A stretch of DNA of 64,000 bases, from assembly GCA_006384855.1 (NCBI GenBank), contig VCJN01001531.1:132001-196000 (forward strand), in the 5' to 3' direction. The first letter of the stretch is position 1. The number at the start of each line of letters is the position of its first letter. Under the pieces are notes generated by a model. That model worked only from the letters and a program-made list of their open reading frames with translations. It searched no databases and had not been told where the DNA came from. A program made the position numbers and the translations under genes. Below, in pieces: positions 19,751 through 28,807 of the stretch. The DNA is from Tetraselmis striata. Taxonomy: Eukaryota; Chlorophyta; Chlorodendrophyceae; Chlorodendrales; Chlorodendraceae.

Positions 19751-21220
19751 GTGGACGCGCTCGGCACCATGGCCGCTGCTCGTCAAGGTTGTCAACGACG
19801 ACAACTACGCCCACCGCAACAAATCGGCGCGGACGGAGGAGGACGTCCGTGTCGTCGGGGCGGCCACTTGTTGTCCCGCAAGACACTGCAACCCGGTCCG
19901 CGTGTCCTCGCAGCAAGGCGTCGTGGCATCAACGGTCGTTACGTGCTGTGGTTTTCCGGAACTACTCGCGGAATTGGTCTGGTACGGGGGTGGCGCCGCT
20001 CATGCGCCGGTGTTTTGAGAGGGCTCGTTGCCCTCGACCCAATCATGCTTCAGCAACGTTTGCTGTCGTCGCAGTGGGAGGCGTTTGTGCGGCTCGTGCC
20101 GATGCGTCTCCGACGCCTCCTACTGCAACGTCGTCGTCACAAGGACCACGACGACCTGCAGCTGCCCGCGGGGGGCAGCGCTACCACCTGGCGTGCATGG
20201 CGCCTCGTGGTGTACGTAACTACCCCTGGCCAACGCTGGGTTTGGGACTTCGGCGGCCGTCGCTGGTGCAGCAGCAGCGGCCGCCTCGCTCGTCGTCACC
20301 CTCGCCCCGACATTGTTGCCATCGTTACGGGCCGGCATGGGCTACAAGGGCCTCTACGCCGGCCAACCCGCCTCCTACGTCACGGCAACGCATCTGTGAA
20401 AACACGAGCTGCCCGCCGGGGGACAGCTCCGCCATCTAACGCGACTTGTGCGTTTCGTGGCATCATCCCAAGCCGGCGCTTTGTGGGGTGGTCAGCAGCC
20501 GTCGCTGGTGCAGCAGCGGCGGCCGGCTCACCGCTCTCCGCGAAGATAGACCCACAGCTTACCGAGTCGGCGGGTCTTCTGCGACGTCGCCGACAACCTA
20601 CCCCGACACACCTAAGAGCCGGTACGACACGACCACACATGGTCCCACGTTCCCGCGCCCCTCAGCGTTGTGCGTTTCCCCTGCCGCTCTTTGCGCAAGG
20701 GGGCGAAACAACCACCGCTGGTGATGACAGCAACATTACATCGCTGTCATCGCGCGTTGTTGCGTGTCCACCCCTCGTAACGTGCATCGCCAGTACAGGT
20801 ACAGAGTTACCATCGCATCGGGTACAGCGCACCAGTACTTCACTTGGCTATACACGACGCGCTCGCGCGCTCGTTCGCGCAGCAGTACTCGTCCTACTGG
20901 TGTCTGTGCCGCTGCTTTGCTGCGCGCTCGTCGCCAACTTGGCCGCTTCTACCCTTGCTTCTACTGGCCTGCAGTTCCGGCTCGTGCCGCACGCCACCAC
21001 GGCGCGCGGCCAATGCTATGGGGCGCCGTCGGGAGACGGCGCCCTAATTCCGCGACACGTCCGGCCTATGTCGTGCCGGCGTCAACATCTCCCGTCCGCG
21101 TCTGATGCGCCTGCGCCTCGATCGAGGAGCTCTTGGCGCGAGACCCCTTCTACAACTCAAGACATCTTCCGCCTTCGTCTGGTCGGCACGCCTGCCGACT
21201 GCCTACGCTCGCAGTCGTAA
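19751..21220 (+). other. Long open frame of uncertain coding status
   Basis: 489 codons from a GTG, rich in Arg, Ala and Ser, inside the split-repeat element. A second plus-strand frame (19789-20439) is also open over 216 codons, so low stop-codon density in GC-rich DNA may explain both. Two internal segments around 20255-20310 and 20500-20550 are similar (CCGTCGCTGGTGCAGCAGC), suggesting internal duplication. No domain recognised. It could encode a structural protein of the element or nothing. Confidence 0.25.
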
Positions 21221-21237
21221 ACGAACCGCGTGTTAAC

Positions 21238-21271
21238 TGGCAAAACCAGACTCGAATGCATGATTGAAATG
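21238..21271 (+). repeat. Split direct repeat B1
   Basis: 34 bp from TGGCAAAACCAGAC to GATTGAAATG, identical to 21597-21630 (B2). It is followed without a gap by A2. Confidence 0.93.
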
Positions 21272-21477
21272 ATCTAAACATGTTTATGGGGTTTCCTAAC
21301 GAATTAAAGCTGTCCTAGTGCGACCCGTACGGTCTGTAGTGGTTTCAAGCCGTTACCATCGGGTTTTGGTACGGGCTGCCCCATCGCCCGCGAGCCCTGC
21401 GCTCCCGGCCGGGGAGCTACTTAGGACTGCCAGCAGCAGCTCGTCTGCCATCTTCCAGCTCGCTGCCTTCGGCAGCG
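21272..21477 (+). repeat. Split direct repeat A2
   Basis: Second copy of the 206-bp repeat at 19185-19390, with a handful of substitutions. Confidence 0.93.
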
Positions 21478-21596
21478 CCCTCCCGTTTTCCGCCTCCGCC
21501 ATGCGGGCTCCTCCTCCGATATTCCCTCCCCTTTCGCTTAACCTTCCTAGCCATACAATGGCGCTTTTCCGTGTAAAACAGCCTCCGCACCCTTTT

Positions 21597-21630
21597 TGGC
21601 AAAACCAGACTCGAATGCATGATTGAAATG
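21597..21630 (+). repeat. Split direct repeat B2 (right end)
   Basis: Identical to B1; followed by CGCAGTATCC, the resumed target sequence. Confidence 0.93.
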
Positions 21631-21635
21631 CGCAG

Positions 21636-21690
21636 TATCCATACAGTTGGTGCTTATACGCACGCGGATCCGGGTTCGATCCCGCGGAGA
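21636..21690 (+). other. tRNA-like remnant
   Basis: Contains CAGTTGGTGCTTATACGC and a good B-box, GGGTTCGATCCC (21672-21683). The order resembles a D-arm, an anticodon arm with TTATAC and a T-arm, but stems are incomplete and no 7-bp acceptor stem closes it. A decayed tRNA gene or the head of a tRNA-derived SINE are both possible. Confidence 0.35.
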
Positions 21691-21771
21691 AACATATAAT
21701 GTAATTACATGAGCTAGCAGCAGAAGGCGATATCGGAAATCACCAAAGAAACGGGCAATCAGAAAGGTCCT

Positions 21772-22880
21772 CTACAGCGACTGCGGGGTGGAAGCAGTAA
21801 CATGAGAAGACGCAGAGTGGGCACGAGCACACGCATCAGACTTGGCCATCTGCACACCGGCAGAGAGAATGCCGCCCAGGGTACCATGCACGCAAGCCGA
21901 GACCCGCTGCAACAACCCCCGCCGTGTGCGCGACAGGTGACGGCGGAACTCAGCAGGTTGGCTGGCGACCAAGTTCGGAAGTGCCTGAACGGATTGACCA
22001 CGAAGAAAGCAAGAGGTCGGGGCGGAAGGACCGCCAGGGAAGTTGCGCACAGCCAACAGCACCGCGAAGATGTAGACCACCGTCAAAGCGGACTTCCCGA
22101 GACGGCTGCGGTCCTCAACCACAAAAGGGTAGTACCGGTGAACACCCTGCACTGGGGCGGAAGACGCCCGGTCCGCTGCAAACTTAGCATGCTCCGCCTC
22201 GGTCGCCGCGATTCCCGGGATGCACCAGCGGGGGTCGTTGCTCCAAGTGGGGGTCGTGGAGGACACGCACGCGAAGTCGATCATGTAATCGCACGCCGCC
22301 CCCCCCCCCCCCCCCCCACCCCGCCAGCGTCAGGTCCGACGGCCGCGAGCGGTCCGCTGGGCGCAGCCCACTCGTCTCAAGGGTCAAGTCGCCGGCTCCC
22401 GAACGGTCCCGGTCAAGCACCGCCCCCGCATCAATTGCCACAGATGCCCACAGGTTCTTCAAAGCGGTATGCATGCGGTGCTTGTAGTTCGCTACGGGGC
22501 ATATGGGTAGATGATCCACGATGAAATCCGTAGCGCTCCGATTCGAGCCATCCGTAGAGCGAAGCCATAAGGGATCAATACCACACGTGGGGCCAGGGCA
22601 AGTGACAAGCGCGGAACCTCCGCGCGGGCAAAGGCCCAGCACCCGCGCACCGGCGGCCGAATAAGCAACATGGGGAATCTCGCGGGCGGACTCGTGATCC
22701 GACTGGAAAAGCGACAGGGAGCCCGGCCCGCACGCGCTGTACAAGCGCAGGGTATCAAGTCGCGAGGCCGTTGCACCAATACGTTGGAAGCTGAGATCGA
22801 GGGCCACGAAGTCACGCAAGCGAATCGCACGGCTGATGCGACAGTCTCAGCCGGATAGAGACTCAAAGACAAACAAAGGT
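21772..22880 (-). pseudogene. Element V C-terminal nuclease-like domain
   Basis: The reverse-strand frame 22184-22819 carries a Cys/His motif (CPGPTCG, then DHLPICP and YKHRMHTALKNLW). It continues across a 19-nt G run (22299-22317 as C) into the frame 21772-22284 with YMIDFACVSS, AATEAEHAKFAAD and YYPFVVEDRSRLGKSA. A P-S-D just before the G run, the D of MIDFA and the K of HAKF fit the PD-D-x-K layout of restriction-like endonucleases found at this place in R2/CRE-type elements. That class assignment is inference from the spacing and order; a profile search is needed to confirm it. Confidence 0.6.
22299..22317 (-). repeat. 19-nt poly-C run (G in sense) in nuclease domain
   Basis: Splits the two frames of the element V C-terminal domain. 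Another case of a long G run inside a coding region. Confidence 0.9.
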
Positions 22881-23094
22881 GGGTGTGCAGTGGTGGTGCA
22901 AAGGCGAGAGGCTACAGTGTTTTTCAGCATAGAACAATTGTTTAACACAACGCTTACCACACGGCAGCATTATACAGTACATATACTCGTAGTCTCAGGT
23001 ACGCATTGTACAAGTACACACAGGTACTAACTCGTAGTATATCGTACTCGTATAATTGTCACACTACATCCCGCCCCCCCTTGCGAGAATTCAA

Positions 23095-23175
23095 TTCTCG
23101 ACATCAGCGGGGTTCGAACTGGTGAACCTTACATCAAGATGCTGGCGCCTTGTAACAATTGAGGCGGTATCAATC
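23095..23175 (-). other. tRNA-like sequence inside the TRIM
   Basis: On the reverse strand: GCCTCAATTGTTACAAGGC (D-arm-like), then GCGCCAGCATCTTG, then AGGTTCACCAGTTCGAACCC, which resembles a variable loop and T-arm with a B-box. The anticodon and acceptor stems do not close, so this is a remnant or a captured fragment, not a working tRNA gene. Confidence 0.4.
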
Positions 23176-23295
23176 CGGTTCCGAAGCACAACGCTTCACA
23201 ACGCTTACCACACGGCAGCATTATACAGTACATATACTCGTAGTCTCAGGTACGCATTGTACCAGTACACACAGGTACTAACTCGTAGTATATCG

Positions 23296-23346
23296 GTTTT
23301 ATTTTGGTGATTTCCGATATCGCCTTCTGCTGCTAGCTCATGTAAT
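23296..23346 (+). mobile_element. 51-bp 5'-truncated non-LTR tail insertion
   Basis: It matches the last 44 bp or so of the element V tail (to CTAGCTCATGTAAT) in plus orientation, and is flanked by a perfect 17-bp duplication TAACTCGTAGTATATCG (23279-23295 and 23347-23363). The uninterrupted sequence is present in the other TRIM LTR (around 23029-23055). This is the expected product of target-primed reverse transcription with extreme 5' truncation. Confidence 0.9.
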
Positions 23347-23382
23347 TAACTCGTAGTATATCGTACTCGTATAATTGTCACA

Positions 23383-24398
23383 CTGAGGTGGCGTTGGACA
23401 ACCATGGTCGTGGGTTGATCATCGGAGGTCGCACCCGAACCCGTACCCGAGGGCGGAGCAGTAGAACCTGGCAGCGATTCTGGGAGGGAAACAGTCGCTG
23501 CTGACGGAGGATGCGCCACTAATTCGCCCGGCGACGGTATCTTCAGAGCTACAAAAGCGCATGTAGTAACGGTATTGGCAGTACTCGTACCACCGATAGG
23601 AAGCAATTGCTGCGCAGCAGAGGCGGCCTCACCAGTACCAACTCCAAGAGGAGTGGCCGTAAAAGGAGACGATGTGGTGACGCGCATTCCTCCGCTAGTG
23701 CTCGTACCCGTACGGGTCGTAGTACCAGCTGCTGGATACGATGCAGCGGTGGTCGTAGCATTACTGACCGTAAGTAACTCGAAGATCTCGTGGGCGTGCC
23801 CATACGCCGCGCGTGCGCGCCGCACATCTTCTTGCGGTAACGTGGTTAGGGCCCCGTACAGTTTCGTACACGCGGCGCGTCTCACGCGCCCATGGCAAAG
23901 CACTCGTAGCCACAGACGACACCTCGGCGCGGACCGCCTCGTATAAGGGGCCAAGGGCGGGCCCGTACTCCCGTACCAGCTTTGGCAGGACAACCGATTG
24001 CGCGGAATAAAACGCCGCAGGGCCTCGGACTGCAGCAAGGCCAGATTCAGACCGCCAAAATCCGCGGGCGTACTCATCTGAACGATTGCAGCCTCCATGC
24101 GCGGTGTAGACTGATCGCAAGCGTCCAGGCCAAGCAGCGAAAACGCAGCCGAGATGTTGGCGGCGTCCACGGCAGCCAAGAAGGGGTCCAGCTCCGGCGG
24201 CGGCATCATGCGGCTGAGGAAGCCAGTCTGCCGCACCGCGCAAACGACCAGCAACCGCATGGCCCCATGGTGGCAGCCGTATCCCGACGTGCCAAAGGAG
24301 GCGATGCGCTCCAACAGTGTGGCGTGGGCCTCCTGGCGCCGCCCCAACGCGCCTGTCATCCACTCGGGGTAATGGCTAATAGGAGCACCCAGGTACAC
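23383..24398 (-). pseudogene. Element V RT thumb and linker
   Basis: Starts YLGAPISHYPEWMTG and continues through a helical region (LLERIASFG, GLNLALLQSEALRRF). Coding quality then switches to another frame between about 23990 and 23760, and finally to a low-complexity Thr/Ser/Pro segment that ends where the TRIM begins. No catalytic motif is expected here. Confidence 0.7.
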
Positions 24399-24790
24399 GG
24401 CGCCATCCTGGACAGGATCATCGGCCGGGGTCCGAAATCCTCCCGGGCCAACTTCTCCCGTACTGTCCGCAATTCGGACTCGCTGTCGCCGGGGTGACGA
24501 ACGTACCGCGTCTTACTGTCCTGTCCCACCAGTCCGACTTTGGAAAGCTCCGTGCAGTACTCGTCGAAAACGCGCGGAACGTGGGCCGCGGCAGTGGCCG
24601 CGCCGCAATCATCCGCAAAACTCTGGCAAAAAGTATCAGCGGCGGTACGAGCCACAACCGCTTGCACTGGGCCCGCGATAGCGAGCCAGAAGTATAGCGG
24701 GGCCAGGACATCACCCTGGCGTACACCCGTACGAGACTGTAGGGTGGCGCGCAAAGTACCGGGATCATCCGGCGCGTAGTAGTACAGGTC
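24356..24790 (-). pseudogene. Element V RT palm (motifs B and C)
   Basis: Continues RT after a frameshift at about 24790: DLYYYAPDDPG, then SRTGVRQGDVLAPLYFWLAI (motif B) and SFADDCGAAT (motif C, both aspartates present). It runs to about 24395, where a further shift leads to VYLGAPISHYPEW (thumb) in the next frame. Confidence 0.85.
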
Positions 24791-24791
24791 G

Positions 24792-26486
24792 CTAGCGATC
24801 GTACAACATCTGGAAAAAAGGGATCAGGCCATGTAGCCGAGGGTGCTGAAGCAAACCGTAAAGTATCGCACCCCGGGATACCTCATTGAAGGCATTCCGA
24901 ATATCCAGGAGTAGTAGTCCTTTCCCACCAGTACCACGCCCGCCGAAAAGCTGCAGCGCCACCCGCATGCTCATATACGCCGTCTCACAGCCAGCTCCCG
25001 ACTGGAAGCTGCGTTGCACCGGGCCCATGACCTCCCGCGCATCTGCACCCACTTGCCCCAGAGCGTGGGCGGAGGCCAGGCGCACCAGCACGGAGCCGAC
25101 GCCGAGCGGGCGTACTCGCAGCGGCTCGCCGCTCTTTTCCCGCTCCTCGCGCGCGGCGGGGTCGTCCTTGTGGAGCGCAAAGACGGAGCCACTCGCCAAG
25201 AAAGCCGCAGTACGCGAATGGCACCGCCCCGCCGGGCAGCGGTTCACCCACAGGCGCCATGAAGGTACGTCTAGATCCCTGATGTGCTCCCAGCGCCACC
25301 AGTCCACATGCCCTGCGGAAAGGCGGGGTGCACGACGCAGAACCCGCCGCTGGTCCTCCCCCCACCGCATAACCTCATCCGCATTGTCGCCCCACGACGG
25401 CGGCGCCCGTTGCAGGTCCGGCGGTTCTTCGGGGGGAGAGTACTCCGGGCCGGTAGTAGCAGGAGGCGGATGGAGGGCATCGAGGGCAGTGAGCGCCGCA
25501 GCGGCGTCAGACACCATGCCGAGGTCAGCAGTGTCCAGCGCCTGGCGAGCGCGGCGCAGCTCCTGCACAGCGGTGAGTTTCGCCGCCCGGCGGTGAGCAT
25601 CCACCACCGCCGGCGGCACCCCATCAGCCGCAGCATCGGCGCCCCCTTCCGCAGCCTCAGCAGCAGCCGCCCGCGCCCTCGCAGATCGCCGACGCTTCCG
25701 TCGGCGGGCACTCCGAGATGTGGTCGTCGGCAGCTCACCCGCCTCCATCTGGTAATTATGTAACTCGTTGCCATCCCGCGATTCGCGCCACAGTTGCTGC
25801 ATCCCGCACACCGAGAAGCCGGCGCGCACAACATCCCCTGCCTCCCACAGCCGCACTCGCCGCTCCGCCAATTTCCGCACAACTGCGGGGCTGCTGGATG
25901 GGTAGGGTCGCAGTAGTAGCCCCGCAAATACGCAGACAGCGCCTTCGGCCCCGTACGACCGGTCGTCGGTAGGAGGGAAGCGGTCAGCATAGGCCAGCGT
26001 ACGGTCTAGCAAGGGGAAGAGGACAAGCCGAGCTACGGGACAGACGCCGACAGCCGTGCCCCGCAGCGGCGTACGGGGCATCTTGCGGTAGACGTCGCTG
26101 GTAGCGCACCACCGAGCGGTGGCCGCGAGAGCGGCATCATGGGCGGCTGAGGTAGCAGCCGGCGCGTGCTGGCGCTGTAGCGCCCGCACGCCAGCTGCCG
26201 ACGCCGGGAGAGCCACACCGGGGGGCGGAGCCGTGGGAGGAGGGGGGCTGCAGAACTCGCAGGTGGCCGCACGGGCCGCCGCTTGCGCGCCATGGAACAC
26301 GTGGTGGCCCGAGCGCGGGCAGCCGTCTCGTGGCACGCACCGCAGATACACAGAGGGGTCGAAAGTCTCAGCGTAGGCGAGGTGCATGGCAGCTACCTCC
26401 GGGTCGTCGGACTCCATCCCGTGGTTCACGTGCGTGCACAAGGGGCTGGCCGCCGGTAGGTGCGGCCGCAGCCGCCATCGCAACAC
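24792..26486 (-). pseudogene. Element V protein: zinc fingers and RT fingers/motif A
   Basis: A 564-codon reverse-strand frame. The N-terminus has LCTHVNHG, the end of a C2H2-type finger whose Cys half (FRCCDGGCGRTYRR) lies in another frame at 26460-26500, so a frameshift splits it. A second Cys/His cluster, CVPRDGCPRSGHHVFHG, follows. A long Ala/Arg-rich linker leads to RT fingers with RVRPLGVGSVLVR, the QSGAGCETA motif and motif A, LLLLDIRNAFNEVSRG. It stops at QMLYDR. Fingers at this place normally bind element RNA or target DNA. Confidence 0.8.
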
Positions 26487-26826
26487 CGGAACTGCCAGTC
26501 AACGCCCCCGCCGGGCGTCGACGACTGCACCCGCGCCATCGCGCCCACCACCACCGCCGCCCCCACCGGGACCGCGACCCCCACGGGAGACACCCTAGCA
26601 GAGGGGCCTGGAGGGGCCAAAGGACGCCCCAGCACGGTGTTGAACCCCCACCGGCCACGCCACAGCCAGAGGCTAGGGGTCGGGGGAGGCTATTGACAGA
26701 GGCTAGAAACATATAATATGATACGATATCCCGCAATGTTGGACGACCCGGCCAATGCGGATCGCCACCGAATCCAAGCCGAAACGTTGCTGGAGGAGGT
26801 CCTCCACCCTATGGGGGGGGATGGAG

Positions 26827-26899
26827 TGTAAGGATATGTACCACACGAATCCCCATGTGGGTACCCAGTGCCTGGAGCGTTTTGCGCAGTATCCTTACA
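26827..26899 (+). repeat. 73-bp unit with 10-bp terminal inverted repeats (empty site)
   Basis: TGTAAGGATA...TATCCTTACA with perfect 10-bp inverted ends. It is paralogous to the unit interrupted by the split-repeat element at 19127-19184/21631-21645 and so defines that insertion point. No flanking duplication is obvious, so whether it is itself mobile is open. Confidence 0.8.
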
Positions 26900-27513
26900 T
26901 CATCTGCTGGGCGCCTTCCGTACCAAAACTGCAGCAGCGCGGCTCCGATTTAAAATACCGGAGGGTTGGACCGCGGGACCTGTAGTAATATTAATAATGT
27001 TTCAGAGAGTACATCGGCAGTACGTCAGTACACTGGTGCCAGTCCTGTCCCAGGGGCGGGAAAAACCAAAAAAAAACATCCAACAATAAAGAGTGATTAA
27101 GTACAATAGTGAAACCGGTAAAACAAACGCGATATTTCAGTAGCATCAAGTGATGCTTTAAATAGAAACTTCCGCTGGAGATTTGCGGTGGGCTTCTATA
27201 TTGTTCAGAACATATGCGTAAAGGGCTAAGGACTATTTCGATTTACGTCTGGCGGACCCCGATTTTCGTCAGCGGCCGCAAATATGGCCACACTTGCGGC
27301 TGGCGCGGCCGGCCGCGAATCTTCAGCCGCAAATATCGGCGGCGGTACGGTTCGGTTTGACAGGACGCCTGTACGGTGTTTAGCGGCTGCGGCTCGTAGT
27401 CGCATCAACGAATAATAATAAATTGTGTACCGGTACCCGTACGATCATTTACGGCTGCGGCCGGGTACATCAAGAAAAGGCCAAATAAATAATGAATCAA
27501 GTTTATACACAGC
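26900..27513. other. Stretch without recognisable gene
   Basis: Contains GCGGC-rich imperfect repeats around 27270-27470 and an A-rich tract at 27060-27080. No supported coding frame; it ends at the element III LTR. Confidence 0.6.
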
Positions 27514-28689
27514 TGTCGCAGGAAAAAGAGAAATGGGGTGGTGATCGTAAACTGTCGGCGCCGCACTGCATACTAATCGCCTAACAGACTCTTAGGCATG
27601 TGGTCTTATGTACCTGTCCTGGCCTCTAAGTCTCTGTCTAAGACTTGCTGACTCTTGGCCTCGGTTCCTATGACTCCAGTAGAAGTACGTCTCACAGTGC
27701 CATCGGCCCTATTGGCCGGCACTACGCACGCGTGCGAGTTGCTTGGTTACTCGGCGTGACAGAGGTGTATGATATGTGTGTGTGGTCGTTCGACGCGAAA
27801 TACGTCAAGCAATCCTCACCCTGTGCCGCTCGACATGCCTCTCGCGAATGGACTACGAGTGCCCGCACGCGCGCATATGCGTACGCGTACGGTATCACGA
27901 CACGACTCGACGACGACGCGCAGTACCGACTGCTCGCATATGGCAACAAGCAAGCCAGTGCTGATCAGGCACGTTCGGTACGCTAATCGGTCGGTCGGTC
28001 GGTCGACAAGTCCAGGCAGTCGGTACGACGGGTTCACAGGAGGTAAAAGCAAGACGGGCGTCACGACGCAAACAACACAGGCGTATAACCGCGACTCACC
28101 ACTGTTGCTTGCTGCGCGATATCACTCGCAGCTCGACAGCAGGTTGTACTGCCCTTGAAGGACAGCAATAGTCGAGGCACGTGCCGGTGTGATGTGCACA
28201 TAGCCGAGGTGTTTGTGGTGTAGTAGCGTGGTTACAAGATGGGTGGGGATGAGACGTTTGGAAAGCCAAAGAGTGGGCGGGCAGCGCGCCGACAGGATGC
28301 TAAAGCATCCCGTGGGCGCGCGAGCCGACTAAGCCCCTAGGCCTTCCCACGCGCTATTGGTCTGCACGGGCGCCGTGGTTGGCGGCAGTTAGCCGTTGGT
28401 ACGGGCCCTAGGTCTGTCGGTGGTTCTAGGTGTGAGAGCTGAGCGACATACAGTTGGTCGTTGCGCCATGGGTGACTGCTTGCTTGGACATCAGGCATAC
28501 ACATACAACGCAGTACTGCAAGTACTAAAATTGATACCCGTATGACAGGCGACGAGTATTCGCCGGTATGCCAAGTAAGCAAGTCCCCGTACACGCGCAT
28601 GCGTACGCTGAAACGTTGTACGCTGTGACAATTGTCGCAGGAAAAGGAGAAATGGGGTGGTGATGGTAAACTGTCGGCGCCGCACTGCA
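27514..28689 (-). repeat. Element III 3' LTR with duplicated ends
   Basis: 1176 bp, TG...CA. A 57-bp segment (TGTCGCAGGAAAAAG...CGCACTGCA) forms both ends of the LTR (27514-27570 and 28633-28689) in direct orientation; the same segment opens the other LTR (33177-33233). The body includes a GGTCGGTCGGTCGGTCG tract near 27985. ORFs called within it have no recognisable domain. Confidence 0.85.
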
Positions 28690-28807
28690 TACTCCCCCCC
28701 ACTCAACTCCACAGGTGTTGAGTCCAAGACGGAAGTGCGCGGCTGACGAATGAAGAAAAGATTATGATGACTGATGATTTGAAGATGGCTTGTAGGGTGG
28801 CAGCATA

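Larger units (their letters stand above)
19185..21630 (+). mobile_element. Split-direct-repeat element (DIRS/PAT/Ngaro-like, non-autonomous)
   Basis: Architecture A1 (19185-19390), internal 1.85 kb, B1 (21238-21271), A2 (21272-21477), a 119-bp spacer, B2 (21597-21630). A1/A2 are about 97% identical over 206 bp and B1/B2 are identical over 34 bp. The internal junction B1-A2 is what a circle joining B2 to A1 would give, the hallmark of tyrosine-recombinase retroelements. The uninterrupted paralogous site at 26827-26899 shows GCGTTTTG joined directly to CGCAGTATCC, so insertion made no duplication. No RT or tyrosine recombinase motif is visible in the 1.85-kb interior, so it would depend on an autonomous partner. 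Orientation is assigned from the usual A1-to-B2 order. Confidence 0.72.
22946..23382 (-). mobile_element. TRIM (miniature LTR element) nested in element V
   Basis: Reverse-strand LTRs of 118 bp at 22946-23063 and 23197-23382 (the second enlarged by a 51-bp insertion plus its 17-bp duplication) flank only 133 bp of internal DNA. On the reverse strand the LTR starts TGTGACAATTATACGAG, preceded at the 3' LTR by the purine tract and GATGTAG, as in element I. The interior has no coding capacity but includes a tRNA-like stretch. It must be mobilised in trans, plausibly by the element I family. Confidence 0.82.
21701..26704 (-). mobile_element. Element V: full-length non-LTR retrotransposon
   Basis: About 5.0 kb on the reverse strand, flanked by a 13-bp target duplication AGAAACATATAAT (21688-21700 and 26705-26717). 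Order from 26704 downward: N-terminal zinc finger, RT, thumb/linker, Cys/His motif and a restriction-like-endonuclease-type C-terminal domain, then a tail ending CTAGCTCATGTAAT. RT catalytic motifs are intact (LDIRNAFNE, GVRQGD, FADD), but frameshifts near 26450, 24790, 24395 and 23990 and a 19-nt G run break the protein. A TRIM is inserted at 22946-23382. It was full length at insertion and decayed later. Confidence 0.82.

Noticed and set aside
19789..20439. Second long plus-strand open frame inside the split-repeat element
   Set aside because: It overlaps a longer frame in another phase; several phases stay open because the DNA is GC-rich, and neither frame shows a domain.
19185..21630. Reading the 206-bp repeats as ordinary LTRs
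   Set aside because: There is no TG...CA structure, no primer site or purine tract, no target duplication, and the B repeat is split from the first A repeat.
19185..21630. Helitron interpretation
   Set aside because: The paralogous empty site is TTTTG/CGCAG rather than A/T, and no CTRR end with a hairpin is present at the right border.
21636..21690. Functional tRNA gene with TAT anticodon
   Set aside because: The B-box is good, but the acceptor and anticodon stems do not close.
27769..28158. Genes inside the element III LTRs (also 33297-33818)
   Set aside because: The same frames occur in both LTR copies, carry no domain, and lie in non-coding LTR sequence.
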